A stretch of DNA of 64,000 bases, from contig NZ_CADIKB010000027.1 in NCBI RefSeq assembly GCF_902859825.1, positions 34,387 to 98,386 of the forward strand, in the 5' to 3' direction. Below, piece after piece: positions 34,314 to 43,292 of the stretch. The notes beneath the pieces are model-generated. The model searched no databases. It was not told where the DNA came from and was given only the letters and a program-made list of their open reading frames with translations. Every line of letters starts with the position of its first letter. The stretch's first letter is position 1. Source of the DNA: Paraburkholderia phenoliruptrix. Lineage in GTDB: Bacteria; Pseudomonadota; Gammaproteobacteria; Burkholderiales; Burkholderiaceae. The position numbers and the translations under genes are program-made.

Positions 34314-37165
34314 CCGTCCCGCGCTCCACCCTTCGGCTCCAGTTTCACCGGGGCTTCACTTTCGACGACGCCGCAAAGCACGTCGACTACTTTGCCGCGC
34401 TCGGCATCAGCCATGTGTATGCATCGCCCATCACGACGGCCGAGCCGGGCTCGACGCACGGCTACGACACCGTCGACTACACGCAGGTCAACCCGGAATG
34501 CGGCGGCGAGGCGGGCTTGAAGCGCCTCGTCGAAAAGTTGCATGGGCACGGCATGGGCCTGATCGTCGACATGGTGCCGAACCACATGGGCGTCGGCGGT
34601 TCGAGCAATGCCTGGTGGCTCGATATTCTCGAATGGGGCCGCCATAGCGCCTATGCGCGCCACTTCGACGTGGACTGGCATTCGCCCGACCCGGCCTTGC
34701 GCGGTAAGGTGCTGCTGCCGACACTCGGCGGGCCCTACGGCGACGAACTCATGTCGGGCCGTATTGCGTTGCATTTCGCCGCGGACAGCGGGCGCTTTTA
34801 TGTCGGCTACGGGCCGCATGTGTTTCCCGTCTGCCCGGTCGACTATCCGTCCATTCTGCAAAGCGCCGACCGCGCCGACCTGAGCGCGCTCGCCGAGCGC
34901 TTTCACGGACTCACGACGCAACCCGCCGACCAGCCGCGCGCCGCCGAAGGCCGCGAGGCGCTGCGCGAGTTCGTCGCGCAAAACGGCGAGTCGGCGATTC
35001 AATTCGCGCTGCAAACCTATGCCCCCGACGATCCGCTCACGCGCGACCGCCTGCATCGCTTGTTGGAGCGCCAGCATTTCCGCCTCGCGTGGTGGCGCAC
35101 CGCAGCCGACGAGGTCAACTGGCGGCGCTTCTTCGACATCTCAACGCTCGCCGCGGTGCGCGCGGAGCGGCCCGAAGTGTTCGAGGCGACGCATGCGCTC
35201 GTGTTCCGTCTGTATCAGGAAGGCGTGATCGACGGGCTGCGGATCGATCACGTCGACGGCCTCGCCGAGCCGCGCGAGTACTGTCAGCGGCTGCGGCAGC
35301 GTCTGACGGAATTGCGCGAGACGACGCCGTATGTGGTCGTCGAAAAAATTCTCGCGCGCGGCGAACCGCTGCGCGACGATTGGCCGGTGGACGGCACGAC
35401 CGGCTACGACTTCATGAACGACGTGGGCGCGCTGCTGCACGACCCCGCGGGCGCCGAACCGCTTGCGCAGGCGTGGACCGAATTCACGGGCCGCAGCCCC
35501 GATTTCGCGGACGAAGCACTGGCCGCGCGCCGCAAGATCGTCGCGGAGAATCTTTCGGCGGAACTGGACCGCACGGCGCGAGCGCTGCATCGCATCGCGC
35601 GCGACTCGCTCGCCACACGCGACTACACGTTCACCAGCTTGCGGCGCGTGCTGACGGAGCTCGTCGTGCATTTTCCGGTGTATCGCATCTATCCGCAAAA
35701 CGGCTTGCGCAGCGCCATGGACAACGTGTACTTCGAAGAGGCGCTGGCCGGCGCGCGCGCCACGCTTTCGCGCGCCGATCACGGCGTGCTGGAGCGCGTG
35801 AACACGTGGCTTGGCGGCGTTGGGGACGACGCGCCGCCGGGACGCCACGCCCAGCCGCAGCCAGGGCAGAACGGCGCGCCGCCGAACCACGCCGGCTCCG
35901 CGCGGCGCACCGCGCAGACGCTGTTTTCGCAATTGACCGCGCCGGTCGCCGCGAAGGCCGTCGAAGATACCGCCTGCTATCGCTATGGCCGTCTGCTGTC
36001 GCGCAACGAAGTGGGCGCCGATCCGGGCGAGTTTGCGTTGTCGGTGGAAGCGTTTCATGCGGGCAACGTCGAGCGTGCGCAGCGCTTTCCTCACGCCATG
36101 CTGACCACCGCGACGCACGACCACAAGCGCGGTGAAGACGTGCGCGCGCGGCTCGCCGTGCTGAGCGAAATGCCGCACGAGTGGACCGCGACGTGGCGCG
36201 CATGGTCGACGTTGAACGCGCCGCAGCGCCGTTCGCTCGACGGCACGCCGATCAGCAGCGTGGGCCAGGACACGAGCTACGACTGGGCGCCCGGCCCGGC
36301 CGCGGAAGCCATGCTGTACCAGACGCTGGTCGGCTGCTGGCCGCCCGACCTCGCGCCCGACGACGAGGCGGGCGTCAAGGCATTGGCCGAACGCGTCGCG
36401 CAATGGCAGTTGAAGGCGCTGCGCGAGGCGAAGCTGCAAACCAACTGGTTCACGCCCGACGAAGCCTACGAAGCCGGCTGCCGCGACTTTCTGTTCGACA
36501 TTCTCGCGCCGCAGCGACGCGACGGTTTCCTGAAGGAGGTGGCGGCTTTCGTCGCACGCATTTCGCGCGCGGGCGCGCTGAACAGTCTGCAGCAGACAGT
36601 GTTGCGGCTCGCATCGCCTGGGATTCCCGATCTTTACCAAGGCACCGAGTTGTGGGACTTCACTCTCGTCGATCCCGACAATCGCAGGCCGGTCGATTTC
36701 GAGCAGCGCGCCGCGTGGCTCGCGCAAACGCCGCCGTCCGAATTTTTGTCGACGTGGCGCGACGGGCGCGTGAAGCTCGCGGTCGTGCAGCGGGTGCTCG
36801 CACTGCGCGCGCATTTGCCAGAGTTGCTGAGCCAGGGCACTTATCTGCCGCTGACGGTGCGCGGCGCGCAGGCGTCGAACGTGATCGCGTTTGCGCGGCG
36901 GCATGGCAATGCCTGGGCGGTGGTCGTGGCGAGCCGCCTCGCGGCCGGGCTGCTGGGCGAAGAAGGCGATTTGCCGATGGTCGATCCGGGAAAATGGCAG
37001 GACACGGCAGTCGAAATGCCGCCGGATCTGACCGCGCGTGCCCTGTTCGACTGGCTGAGCCCTGCCGCGCCGAAGGTGGACGAGAACGGCCTGCTTTGTT
37101 TGCGCGATGCGCTCGCCGCCATGCCGATCGCGGTGCTGGTCGAGGATGGCGTGCCGCGCACTTGA
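34310..37165 (+). CDS. treY: Malto-oligosyltrehalose synthase
   Basis: A 951-residue GH13 enzyme that isomerises the reducing end of maltodextrins to a trehalosyl unit. The N-terminus begins with RSTLRLQFHRGFTFDDAA. The nucleophile Asp313 is in LRIDHVDGL, VVVEKIL carries the acid/base, and THDHKRGEDVRAR is the family-specific third motif. Residues ~505-530 form a Pro/Gly/Gln-rich insertion. It is the last gene of the cluster; the next gene is convergent after an 81-bp gap with no clear terminator. Confidence 0.95.
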   Translation: MTVPRSTLRLQFHRGFTFDDAAKHVDYFAALGISHVYASPITTAEPGSTHGYDTVDYTQVNPECGGEAGLKRLVEKLHGHGMGLIVDMVPNHMGVGGSSNAWWLDILEWGRHSAYARHFDVDWHSPDPALRGKVLLPTLGGPYGDELMSGRIALHFAADSGRFYVGYGPHVFPVCPVDYPSILQSADRADLSALAERFHGLTTQPADQPRAAEGREALREFVAQNGESAIQFALQTYAPDDPLTRDRLHRLLERQHFRLAWWRTAADEVNWRRFFDISTLAAVRAERPEVFEATHALVFRLYQEGVIDGLRIDHVDGLAEPREYCQRLRQRLTELRETTPYVVVEKILARGEPLRDDWPVDGTTGYDFMNDVGALLHDPAGAEPLAQAWTEFTGRSPDFADEALAARRKIVAENLSAELDRTARALHRIARDSLATRDYTFTSLRRVLTELVVHFPVYRIYPQNGLRSAMDNVYFEEALAGARATLSRADHGVLERVNTWLGGVGDDAPPGRHAQPQPGQNGAPPNHAGSARRTAQTLFSQLTAPVAAKAVEDTACYRYGRLLSRNEVGADPGEFALSVEAFHAGNVERAQRFPHAMLTTATHDHKRGEDVRARLAVLSEMPHEWTATWRAWSTLNAPQRRSLDGTPISSVGQDTSYDWAPGPAAEAMLYQTLVGCWPPDLAPDDEAGVKALAERVAQWQLKALREAKLQTNWFTPDEAYEAGCRDFLFDILAPQRRDGFLKEVAAFVARISRAGALNSLQQTVLRLASPGIPDLYQGTELWDFTLVDPDNRRPVDFEQRAAWLAQTPPSEFLSTWRDGRVKLAVVQRVLALRAHLPELLSQGTYLPLTVRGAQASNVIAFARRHGNAWAVVVASRLAAGLLGEEGDLPMVDPGKWQDTAVEMPPDLTARALFDWLSPAAPKVDENGLLCLRDALAAMPIAVLVEDGVPRT

Positions 37166-37246
37166 CGGTGCATGATGGTGCGCTTGCCTCGTTTGCCTGC
37201 TTGCCGCTTTGCGTGCGAGCGACGAGTGTGTTGCAGCTGCGAGGCG

Positions 37247-38611
37247 CTAACCGCCTTCGTCGTCGAAAACTTTGGGGTACACGCGCACAAGCACGATGCG
37301 CGGCCCCTTCATCTTCTTCACGACCACGTCGAAGCGATCGAACTCGACACGCTGCCCCTCGGTGGGTAAATCGTTGAGCGCCTGAATCACGAGGCCGCCC
37401 ACGGACTCGGCCTTGCCTTCGTCGATATCGATACCGAGCGCGCGCTCGAGCGACACCACCGGCAAGCTGCCCTTGCCCATCAACGTGCCGTCGTCCATGC
37501 GCGTCCAGTCGGCGTCGCCCTGCCGGAATTCGTCGTGAATCTGGCCGACGAGCGCGCCGAGCAGATTGTCGAGCGTGAGAAAACCAATCGGCTTCGCGTT
37601 CTTGTGACCGACCAGCGCAAAATGCGGCGCGCCTTTGCGAAAGCGGCGAAACAGTTCGAGCGCCGGCATCTCCGGTTTGACGTACTGAACGGGGCGCGCG
37701 TAGTGCGAGAGATCGTCGAGCGTGCTGCCGGCATGGCGCGCCAGCAGCAGATCTTTCAGGTGGATCATGCCGGCCACGCGCTCGCCGGAGGCATCCTCGA
37801 AAAGCGGATAACGGCTGAAGCGATGCCGCGCGACCACGTGCATGTTTTCGCGCAACGGCAGGTCGAGCCGCAAGCCGATCAGTTCATACGCTGGGCGCAT
37901 CAGATCCGACACCGTCATCCGCGAAAAATCCAGCGAATGAGCGATGGTGTTCCACTCGTCCTGGCTATACGCGTCTTCCGGCGCGCCGCGCTCCGACGCC
38001 ACGTTGGTCCGGCGGCTGCGCAAAATGAGCTTGAGTTCGTCGGTTGAATAGTGCGAGTCGTGCGCATGCTCCGAGTTCAGGCCCGCAAGCTTCAGCACTG
38101 CGTTCGCGCTCGTGTTGAGCAGCCAGATAGCCGGATACATCGCCCAATAAAAGCCGTACAGCGGCGTGGCGGCCCACAGCGAGACCTTCTCCGCTTCGCG
38201 AATGGCAAGCGACTTCGGCGCGAGTTCGCCGACCACGATATGCAGAAACGAAATACACGAGAACGCGAAGAACAGCGAAATGCCGTGAATCAACTGCTGC
38301 GATTGCACGCCGGCCAGGCTGAAGAGCGGCGTGAGCAGTTCCGCAAACGCGGGTTCGCCGATCCAGCCGAGCCCGAGCGACGCGAGCGTGATGCCGAGCT
38401 GGCACGCAGACAGATAGGCGTCGAGCCGGCCGTGCACCTTGGCAAGCAGGCGCCCGCGCATGCCGTGCTTTTCGGCGAGACTCTGCACGCGCGTCTGCCG
38501 TAATTTGACGAGGCCGAATTCGGCGGCAACAAAGAAACCGTTCAGGGCGACGAGAAGCAATGCACCGATAAGGGCGACAACCTGGATCAAAGCGGCGGGC
38601 TCCGGCAACAA
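37247..38611 (-). CDS. CNNM/CorC-type membrane protein (hemolysin family)
   Basis: A 454-residue protein with an N-terminal CNNM (DUF21) membrane domain of three to four segments (FVAAEFGLVKLR...LGITLASLGLGWIGEPAF), a pair of CBS domains (around 215-345) and a C-terminal CorC/HlyC domain. Related proteins take part in Mg2+/Co2+ export (family knowledge); the old name hemolysin is not supported. No ATG is available near the first membrane segment: the frame begins at a TTG at 38611, with another TTG at 38590, so the exact start is uncertain. Confidence 0.82.
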   Translation of the reverse strand: MLPEPAALIQVVALIGALLLVALNGFFVAAEFGLVKLRQTRVQSLAEKHGMRGRLLAKVHGRLDAYLSACQLGITLASLGLGWIGEPAFAELLTPLFSLAGVQSQQLIHGISLFFAFSCISFLHIVVGELAPKSLAIREAEKVSLWAATPLYGFYWAMYPAIWLLNTSANAVLKLAGLNSEHAHDSHYSTDELKLILRSRRTNVASERGAPEDAYSQDEWNTIAHSLDFSRMTVSDLMRPAYELIGLRLDLPLRENMHVVARHRFSRYPLFEDASGERVAGMIHLKDLLLARHAGSTLDDLSHYARPVQYVKPEMPALELFRRFRKGAPHFALVGHKNAKPIGFLTLDNLLGALVGQIHDEFRQGDADWTRMDDGTLMGKGSLPVVSLERALGIDIDEGKAESVGGLVIQALNDLPTEGQRVEFDRFDVVVKKMKGPRIVLVRVYPKVFDDEGG

Positions 38612-38710
38612 AAGTTGTCAGTATAGAGGGTGAAAGCTTGTTGAAAAGTGAATGGCGAACGGCAGGCGGCGCGCGTGTGTTCATTGGCCCTCATCGGCGC
38701 CGGTCGGCGT

Positions 38711-39514
38711 TCATCGGGCTGCCGCGGCGCTTAAGGGAACGCGCAGCGAGAGCGTGGCCGGCGCGCTTTGCGCCGCGTCCTGTTGCTCGAAGCCGCCGCC
38801 ATGCGCTTCCGCGACCCGCTTGCACAGCGCGAGAACCCACGCGATGCGATTCGCCTCGCGCGGCTCGCGAGCCTGCTTGCGCGCGAACGTTTCAAGTACA
38901 TGCGGCAGTGAGGTGTCGACCAGGGCGGTGCTCGCCTCATAGGTGACCGCGGCGTGCCAGCTGGTTGCGTCCGCACGCGATTCGAGCGTGACCGCCGCGC
39001 CTTGTGCGCTGGATTCGACGGCAAAAGTCAGCATCACCCACAGTGCCGCCGCAAGCCGCTCGCGATCGCCGTTCAGTTGCTCGGTGGCAAGCTGCGAGTT
39101 GAGCGTGAGTTCGACGCCGCGCACGCGCGCGAGTCCCGAGCGCACTTCTTCGGCTGTTTCGTCGAGCAGCGGATGCAGCGGGAACGGCGCATAGTCGAGC
39201 GCGAGCGATCGGGTTTCGGCGCGTGTGGCGTCGACGATCGTCTCCAGCAGCTTGACCTGTTGATCGACGCCGTTGCGAATGCCGACGATCGCGCGCTGCG
39301 AGTTGGGATCGTTGGGGTCGAGCTTGCGCTCCAGCACATAGGCCCAGCTATGAATCGCGTTCAACGGGCCGCGCAGGTCGTGCGACACCAGAGAAAGCAC
39401 GTGGTCGCGCATGAAAAGCGCGGATTCGGCCCGCAGATGCGCGGTGCGTTCAGAGACGGCGAACCCCGAAGTCACCGGTTGTGCCCCAGCTGTTCCGGTT
39501 GAAGACGTTGTCAC
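38711..39514 (-). CDS. Histidine-kinase-like protein with degraded ATP-binding domain
   Basis: A 267-residue soluble protein. The H-box is intact (LVSHDLRGPLNAIHSW, His45) and is followed by a dimerisation helix. The HATPase region keeps the overall pattern (RERLAAALWVMLTF, LPHVLETF, RVAEAHGGG) but lacks key residues. The N-box asparagines are gone, the G1 DxGxG position reads TYEASTALVD, and the G2 GLGL position reads RIAWVLALC. It has no membrane segment or sensor domain. I chose the GTG at 39514 because of a GAGAGG ribosome-binding site six bases before it; longer in-frame starts run into the divergent FKBP promoter. No response regulator is adjacent. Confidence 0.7.
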   Translation of the reverse strand: MTTSSTGTAGAQPVTSGFAVSERTAHLRAESALFMRDHVLSLVSHDLRGPLNAIHSWAYVLERKLDPNDPNSQRAIVGIRNGVDQQVKLLETIVDATRAETRSLALDYAPFPLHPLLDETAEEVRSGLARVRGVELTLNSQLATEQLNGDRERLAAALWVMLTFAVESSAQGAAVTLESRADATSWHAAVTYEASTALVDTSLPHVLETFARKQAREPREANRIAWVLALCKRVAEAHGGGFEQQDAAQSAPATLSLRVPLSAAAAR

Positions 39515-39698
39515 GATCGACCTCTCAGGCAATGCATGATGATTGGGAAATCCCATTATAGGCATGCCACCGGGCGCCACCAGCCTGGCCAGATGGCCAA
39601 TCCGGAACGCAATCCGCGTGCCACGCCGCGTTCTTCGATTGCCATGCTCCAACGCGCCTACAATGTCGGTTTTACGTTTATGAACTGAGGAGCGACAC

Positions 39699-40040
39699 AT
39701 GTCGACTGTAACTACCGAATCCGGCTTGAAGTACGAAGACATTGTTGAAGGCACGGGCGCGGAAGCGGTTGCTGGCAAGACCGTCAGCGTGCATTACACC
39801 GGCTGGCTGACCGACGGTCAGAAGTTCGACTCGAGCAAGGACCGCAACGACCCGTTCGCGTTCGTGCTGGGCGGCGGCATGGTCATCAAGGGCTGGGACG
39901 AAGGCGTGCAAGGCATGAAGGTCGGCGGCACGCGCAAGCTGACCATTCCGCCGCAACTCGGCTACGGCGTGCGCGGCGCGGGCGGCGTGATTCCGCCGAA
40001 TGCGACGCTCGTGTTCGAAGTCGAATTGCTCGACGTTTAA
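39699..40040 (+). CDS. FKBP-type peptidyl-prolyl cis-trans isomerase
   Basis: A 113-residue single FKBP domain without signal peptide, so cytosolic. The family core is complete: VHYTGWLTDGQKFDSS, FVLGGGMVIKGWDEGVQGMKVGG, LTIPPQLGYG and ATLVFEVELLDV. The ATG at 39699 follows GAGGAG with good spacing. An AraC regulator gene starts 40 bp downstream on the same strand and may be co-transcribed. Length matches the small stand-alone Burkholderia FKBPs. Confidence 0.92.
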   Translation: MSTVTTESGLKYEDIVEGTGAEAVAGKTVSVHYTGWLTDGQKFDSSKDRNDPFAFVLGGGMVIKGWDEGVQGMKVGGTRKLTIPPQLGYGVRGAGGVIPPNATLVFEVELLDV

Positions 40041-40080
40041 GGCTTTTCGCTGTTCGTCTGGCTCTCGCTCCGCTTTTCCG

Positions 40081-40860
40081 ATGACGCACGCCGCCGTGAC
40101 CGCACCTAGCGTTTCGCTGCGCCGCTTCGGCGCGGTCGAGGCGTCGGACGTGCACGATTTTCACCAGGTCGTGCTCGGTCTCGACGGCGCCATGGTCATG
40201 GCCGTGGACGGCGTCGCGCAACAAATCGACGCGCGTTCCGCGTGGCTCATTCCTGCGGGCGCGCGGCACGATTACGCGGGGGTCGGCGAGAACCGGCAGT
40301 TGGTGCTGGACTTGCCTGCGGCCACGCTCGCCGTGCCGGAACGCCTGTTCGACCGGGCGCGCACTGTTACTGTGGATGCCGCGTTCACCGAGCTTGTCCA
40401 GCGCATTGCGTCGCACGCCGCGCAGGGCGCGCCCGCGGACAATCTCCACATTCGTCGTTTTCATTGGGACGCGGCGGCCCGCCTTGGCGCGGCGTTAGTC
40501 GCGAGCACAGGCATGGGCAGCCGAGGCGCCGAAGCCGCCGCGGGGCTCGACTTCGCGCGCATCGACCGCTGGTTGCGCGCGCATCTGTCGGAGCCGCTGC
40601 GTATCGCCGACCTTGCCGCGCATTGCGGCTTCGGCGTGCGGCGCTTCCATCAACTTTTTATCGAAGCATTCGGCGAAACGCCGCATCGCTATCTGCAGCG
40701 GCTGCGGCTCGATACGTCGCTCGCGCTGCTCGCCGATCCACGGCATTCGCTGGCGGATATCGCGCTCGACATCGGCTTTGGCGACCAAAGCGCCTATACG
40801 CATGCGTTCACGCGCCGCTTCGGGCTCGCACCGGGCCAGTGGCGCAGCCTGCGGCATTGA
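40081..40860 (+). CDS. AraC-family transcriptional regulator
   Basis: A 259-residue regulator: an N-terminal cupin-like sensing domain (residues ~15-90, with PAGARHDYAG) and a C-terminal double helix-turn-helix (EPLRIADLAAHCGFGVRRFHQLF, then DIALDIGFGDQSAYTHAFTRRFG). The ATG at 40081 was preferred to the longer frame from 40000, which overlaps the FKBP gene. The target genes cannot be told from the sequence; no divergent partner is present. Confidence 0.87.
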   Translation: MTHAAVTAPSVSLRRFGAVEASDVHDFHQVVLGLDGAMVMAVDGVAQQIDARSAWLIPAGARHDYAGVGENRQLVLDLPAATLAVPERLFDRARTVTVDAAFTELVQRIASHAAQGAPADNLHIRRFHWDAAARLGAALVASTGMGSRGAEAAAGLDFARIDRWLRAHLSEPLRIADLAAHCGFGVRRFHQLFIEAFGETPHRYLQRLRLDTSLALLADPRHSLADIALDIGFGDQSAYTHAFTRRFGLAPGQWRSLRH

Positions 40861-41003
40861 TGAGGGTGTGCGCCGGCAAGCGGGCGTAGTGAGCCTGTGA
40901 TGGGCTGGGCACGCGATGATCCCGTAGCGCGACGTTTATGTGAGACACGTCAGACCCTCAAGGCCCGCGCCGGCTCCCGCTTAACCCACGCATAAAACGA
41001 TGG

Positions 41004-41056
41004 CAACAAAAAAGCCCGTACTGCGTCGACGCTTTCGCGCCGAGACAAGCGGGCTT
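41004..41056 (-). terminator. Intrinsic terminator downstream of purF
   Basis: On the minus strand AAGCCCG ... CGGGCTT closes a stem, with extra pairing inside the 31-base loop (GCG/CGC), and is followed by TTTTGTTG. It lies 36 bp beyond the purF stop, so it probably ends the purF transcript. On the plus strand the same dyad sits downstream of the AraC gene but lacks a T-run. Confidence 0.7.
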
Positions 41057-41091
41057 GATGCTGCCGGCCTTACGTACGAGGCCTGACGACG

Positions 41092-42642
41092 TCAGCCTAC
41101 CGACAATTGCAGGTGCAGTTGCGAGCGCGCCGGGCCGCCGCCGTCGATGGCTTCGCTCGCGGCATCGCGATCCGATTGCGAGGACGGCGCGAGACGCGCG
41201 GTTTCGATGCGGTCCAGGTATTCCGTCGTCACGTCGCCGGTCACGTAGTTGCCGTCGAAGCACGACGCCTCAAAATCCTTCAACGCCGGGTTGATGTCGC
41301 GCACGGCCTGCTTGAGCGCCTCGACGTCCTGATACACGAGATGGTCCGCGCCGATCATGCGCGCCACTTCCTCGTCCGAGCGGCCGTGAGCGACCAGCTC
41401 GCCGCGCGTGGGCATGTCGATACCGTAGACGTTCGGAAACTTCACCGGCGGCGCGGCGGACGCGAAGATCACCTTGTTCGCGCCGGCGTCGCGCGCCATC
41501 TGCACGATTTCATGCGACGTGGTGCCGCGCACGATCGAGTCGTCGACGATCAGCACGTTCTTGCCCTTGAACTCGATGCCCATGGCGTTCAGCTTCTGGC
41601 GCACCGACTTCTTGCGCACCGCCTGGCCCGGCATGATGAACGTCCGGCCGACATAACGGTTCTTGAAGAAGCCTTCGCGATACTCCACGCCCAGCTTCTT
41701 CGCGACCTGCATCGCGGCCGGGCGCGACGAATCGGGAATCGGCATGACGACGTCGATTGCGACGTCCGGCAACTCGCGCTTGATCTTCTCGGCGAGATAA
41801 TCGCCCATGCGCAAACGCACGTTGTAGACGGGCACGCCGTCGAGCACCGAGTCCGGACGCGCGAGATACACGAGTTCGAAAATGCACGGGTTCAGGCTCG
41901 GATTGGCCGCGCATTGCTGCGAATGCACGTTGCCGTCCAGGTCGATGAACACCGCCTCGCCCGGCGCCACGTCACGCACGAACTCAAAACCGATACCTTC
42001 GATCGCCACCGATTCCGACGCCAGCATCCACTCGACGCCTTCCGGCGTTTCAAGCTTGCCGAGGCACAGCGGCCGGATGCCGAACGGGTCGCGGAAACCG
42101 AGCAGGCCGTAGCCGGCGATCAGCGAGACGATCGCATACGAACCCCGCACCCGGCGATGCACGCCTGACACCGCCTTGAAAAGCGCCGCCGGATCGAGCT
42201 GCAAACCCGAGCTCGACAGCTGCAATTCGTGCGCGAGCACGTTGAGCATCACTTCCGTGTCGGAATTGGTGTTGATGTGGCGGCGGTCGATGCGGAACAT
42301 CTCATCTTTCAACTGCTGCCAGTTGGTCAGATTGCCGTTGTGCGCGAGGATGATGCCGAACGGCGCGTTCACGTAGAACGGCTGCGCTTCTTCCTCGCTC
42401 GACGCCGAGCCGGCCGTCGGGTAGCGCACCTGGCCGATGCCGCTATTGCCCGGCAGGCTGCGCATGTTGCGCGTGCGGAACACGTCGCGCACCATGCCGT
42501 TGGCCTTGTGCATGTGGAAATTGCTGCCGTTCGCTGTCGCGATGCCGGCGGCGTCCTGACCGCGGTGCTGCAGAAGCAGCAGGCTGTCATAGATCAGCTG
42601 GTTGACCGGAGAATGGGAAACTACGCCTACGATGCCGCACAT
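41092..42642 (-). CDS. purF: Amidophosphoribosyltransferase
   Basis: A 516-residue enzyme for the first step of purine synthesis (PRPP + glutamine to phosphoribosylamine). The N-terminal glutaminase uses Cys at position 2 of the precursor (MCGIVGV), followed by LLLQHRGQDAAGI. The C-terminal phosphoribosyltransferase has the PRPP loop LIVDDSIVRGTTS. It is the last gene of the minus-strand block, after cvpA, the classical cvpA-purF pairing. AAGGAC serves as ribosome-binding site. Confidence 0.96.
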   Translation of the reverse strand: MCGIVGVVSHSPVNQLIYDSLLLLQHRGQDAAGIATANGSNFHMHKANGMVRDVFRTRNMRSLPGNSGIGQVRYPTAGSASSEEEAQPFYVNAPFGIILAHNGNLTNWQQLKDEMFRIDRRHINTNSDTEVMLNVLAHELQLSSSGLQLDPAALFKAVSGVHRRVRGSYAIVSLIAGYGLLGFRDPFGIRPLCLGKLETPEGVEWMLASESVAIEGIGFEFVRDVAPGEAVFIDLDGNVHSQQCAANPSLNPCIFELVYLARPDSVLDGVPVYNVRLRMGDYLAEKIKRELPDVAIDVVMPIPDSSRPAAMQVAKKLGVEYREGFFKNRYVGRTFIMPGQAVRKKSVRQKLNAMGIEFKGKNVLIVDDSIVRGTTSHEIVQMARDAGANKVIFASAAPPVKFPNVYGIDMPTRGELVAHGRSDEEVARMIGADHLVYQDVEALKQAVRDINPALKDFEASCFDGNYVTGDVTTEYLDRIETARLAPSSQSDRDAASEAIDGGGPARSQLHLQLSVG

Positions 42643-42789
42643 GGCATGTCCTTCAAAGGTACGAAATTCGTCAGAGCGGCCGGTGCCTCGCGAACTGCGC
42701 GCGATATGACGCGACGGTTCGCGACATGATGCCAGGGCAACCGGATTACGCCGGAGTCGTGCCGCGTTCCTTGGCCGCTCACCTGATCG

Positions 42790-43284
42790 TCACACGCGGA
42801 CGTAGGCAGCAAGCGTCTCCGGAAGCAGCGGTTTCATTACGTGCACGCCTTCCACCGCATAGGGCCGCAGCAAGGCGTTGCGCCAGAATTCCTGTTGGGG
42901 CAGTTCAGTCAGGCCTGCAAGGGCGACCAGAATCAGCACCAGAACGACCCCTCGCACGAGGCCGAACATCAAACCGAGCGAGCGGTCCACGCCGCTCAGG
43001 CCCGTGGCCTGCACGATGCGCGACAGCAGCGCGTTCAGCACGCTCGCGACCAGCACCACGCCGATCGCCACCAGCGCGAAAGCCAGCAGCCACTGGGTCA
43101 GCGCGCCGCCCGGCCACGTGGACGGGATATACGGCACGACATAACCGACGAAGCGGCAAGCAATGAAAAACGCCGCGATCCAACCGATCAGCCCGAACAC
43201 TTCGGACAAAAACCCGCGCCATGTGCCGCGCAAGGCCGACAAACCGATCACCGCCATTACAGCGTAGTCGAAGGCCGTGAACAT
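42790..43284 (-). CDS. cvpA: CvpA family membrane protein
   Basis: A 164-residue inner-membrane protein with four hydrophobic segments (about 5-20, 30-48, 63-85 and 100-122) and the CvpA core LSALRGTWRGFLSEVFGLIGW. CvpA proteins are linked to colicin V production and envelope stress; their biochemistry is not settled. It lies 147 bp before purF and 8 bp after the SPOR-domain gene, a conserved order. Confidence 0.88.
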   Translation of the reverse strand: MFTAFDYAVMAVIGLSALRGTWRGFLSEVFGLIGWIAAFFIACRFVGYVVPYIPSTWPGGALTQWLLAFALVAIGVVLVASVLNALLSRIVQATGLSGVDRSLGLMFGLVRGVVLVLILVALAGLTELPQQEFWRNALLRPYAVEGVHVMKPLLPETLAAYVRV

Positions 43285-43292
43285 CGCTCGCT

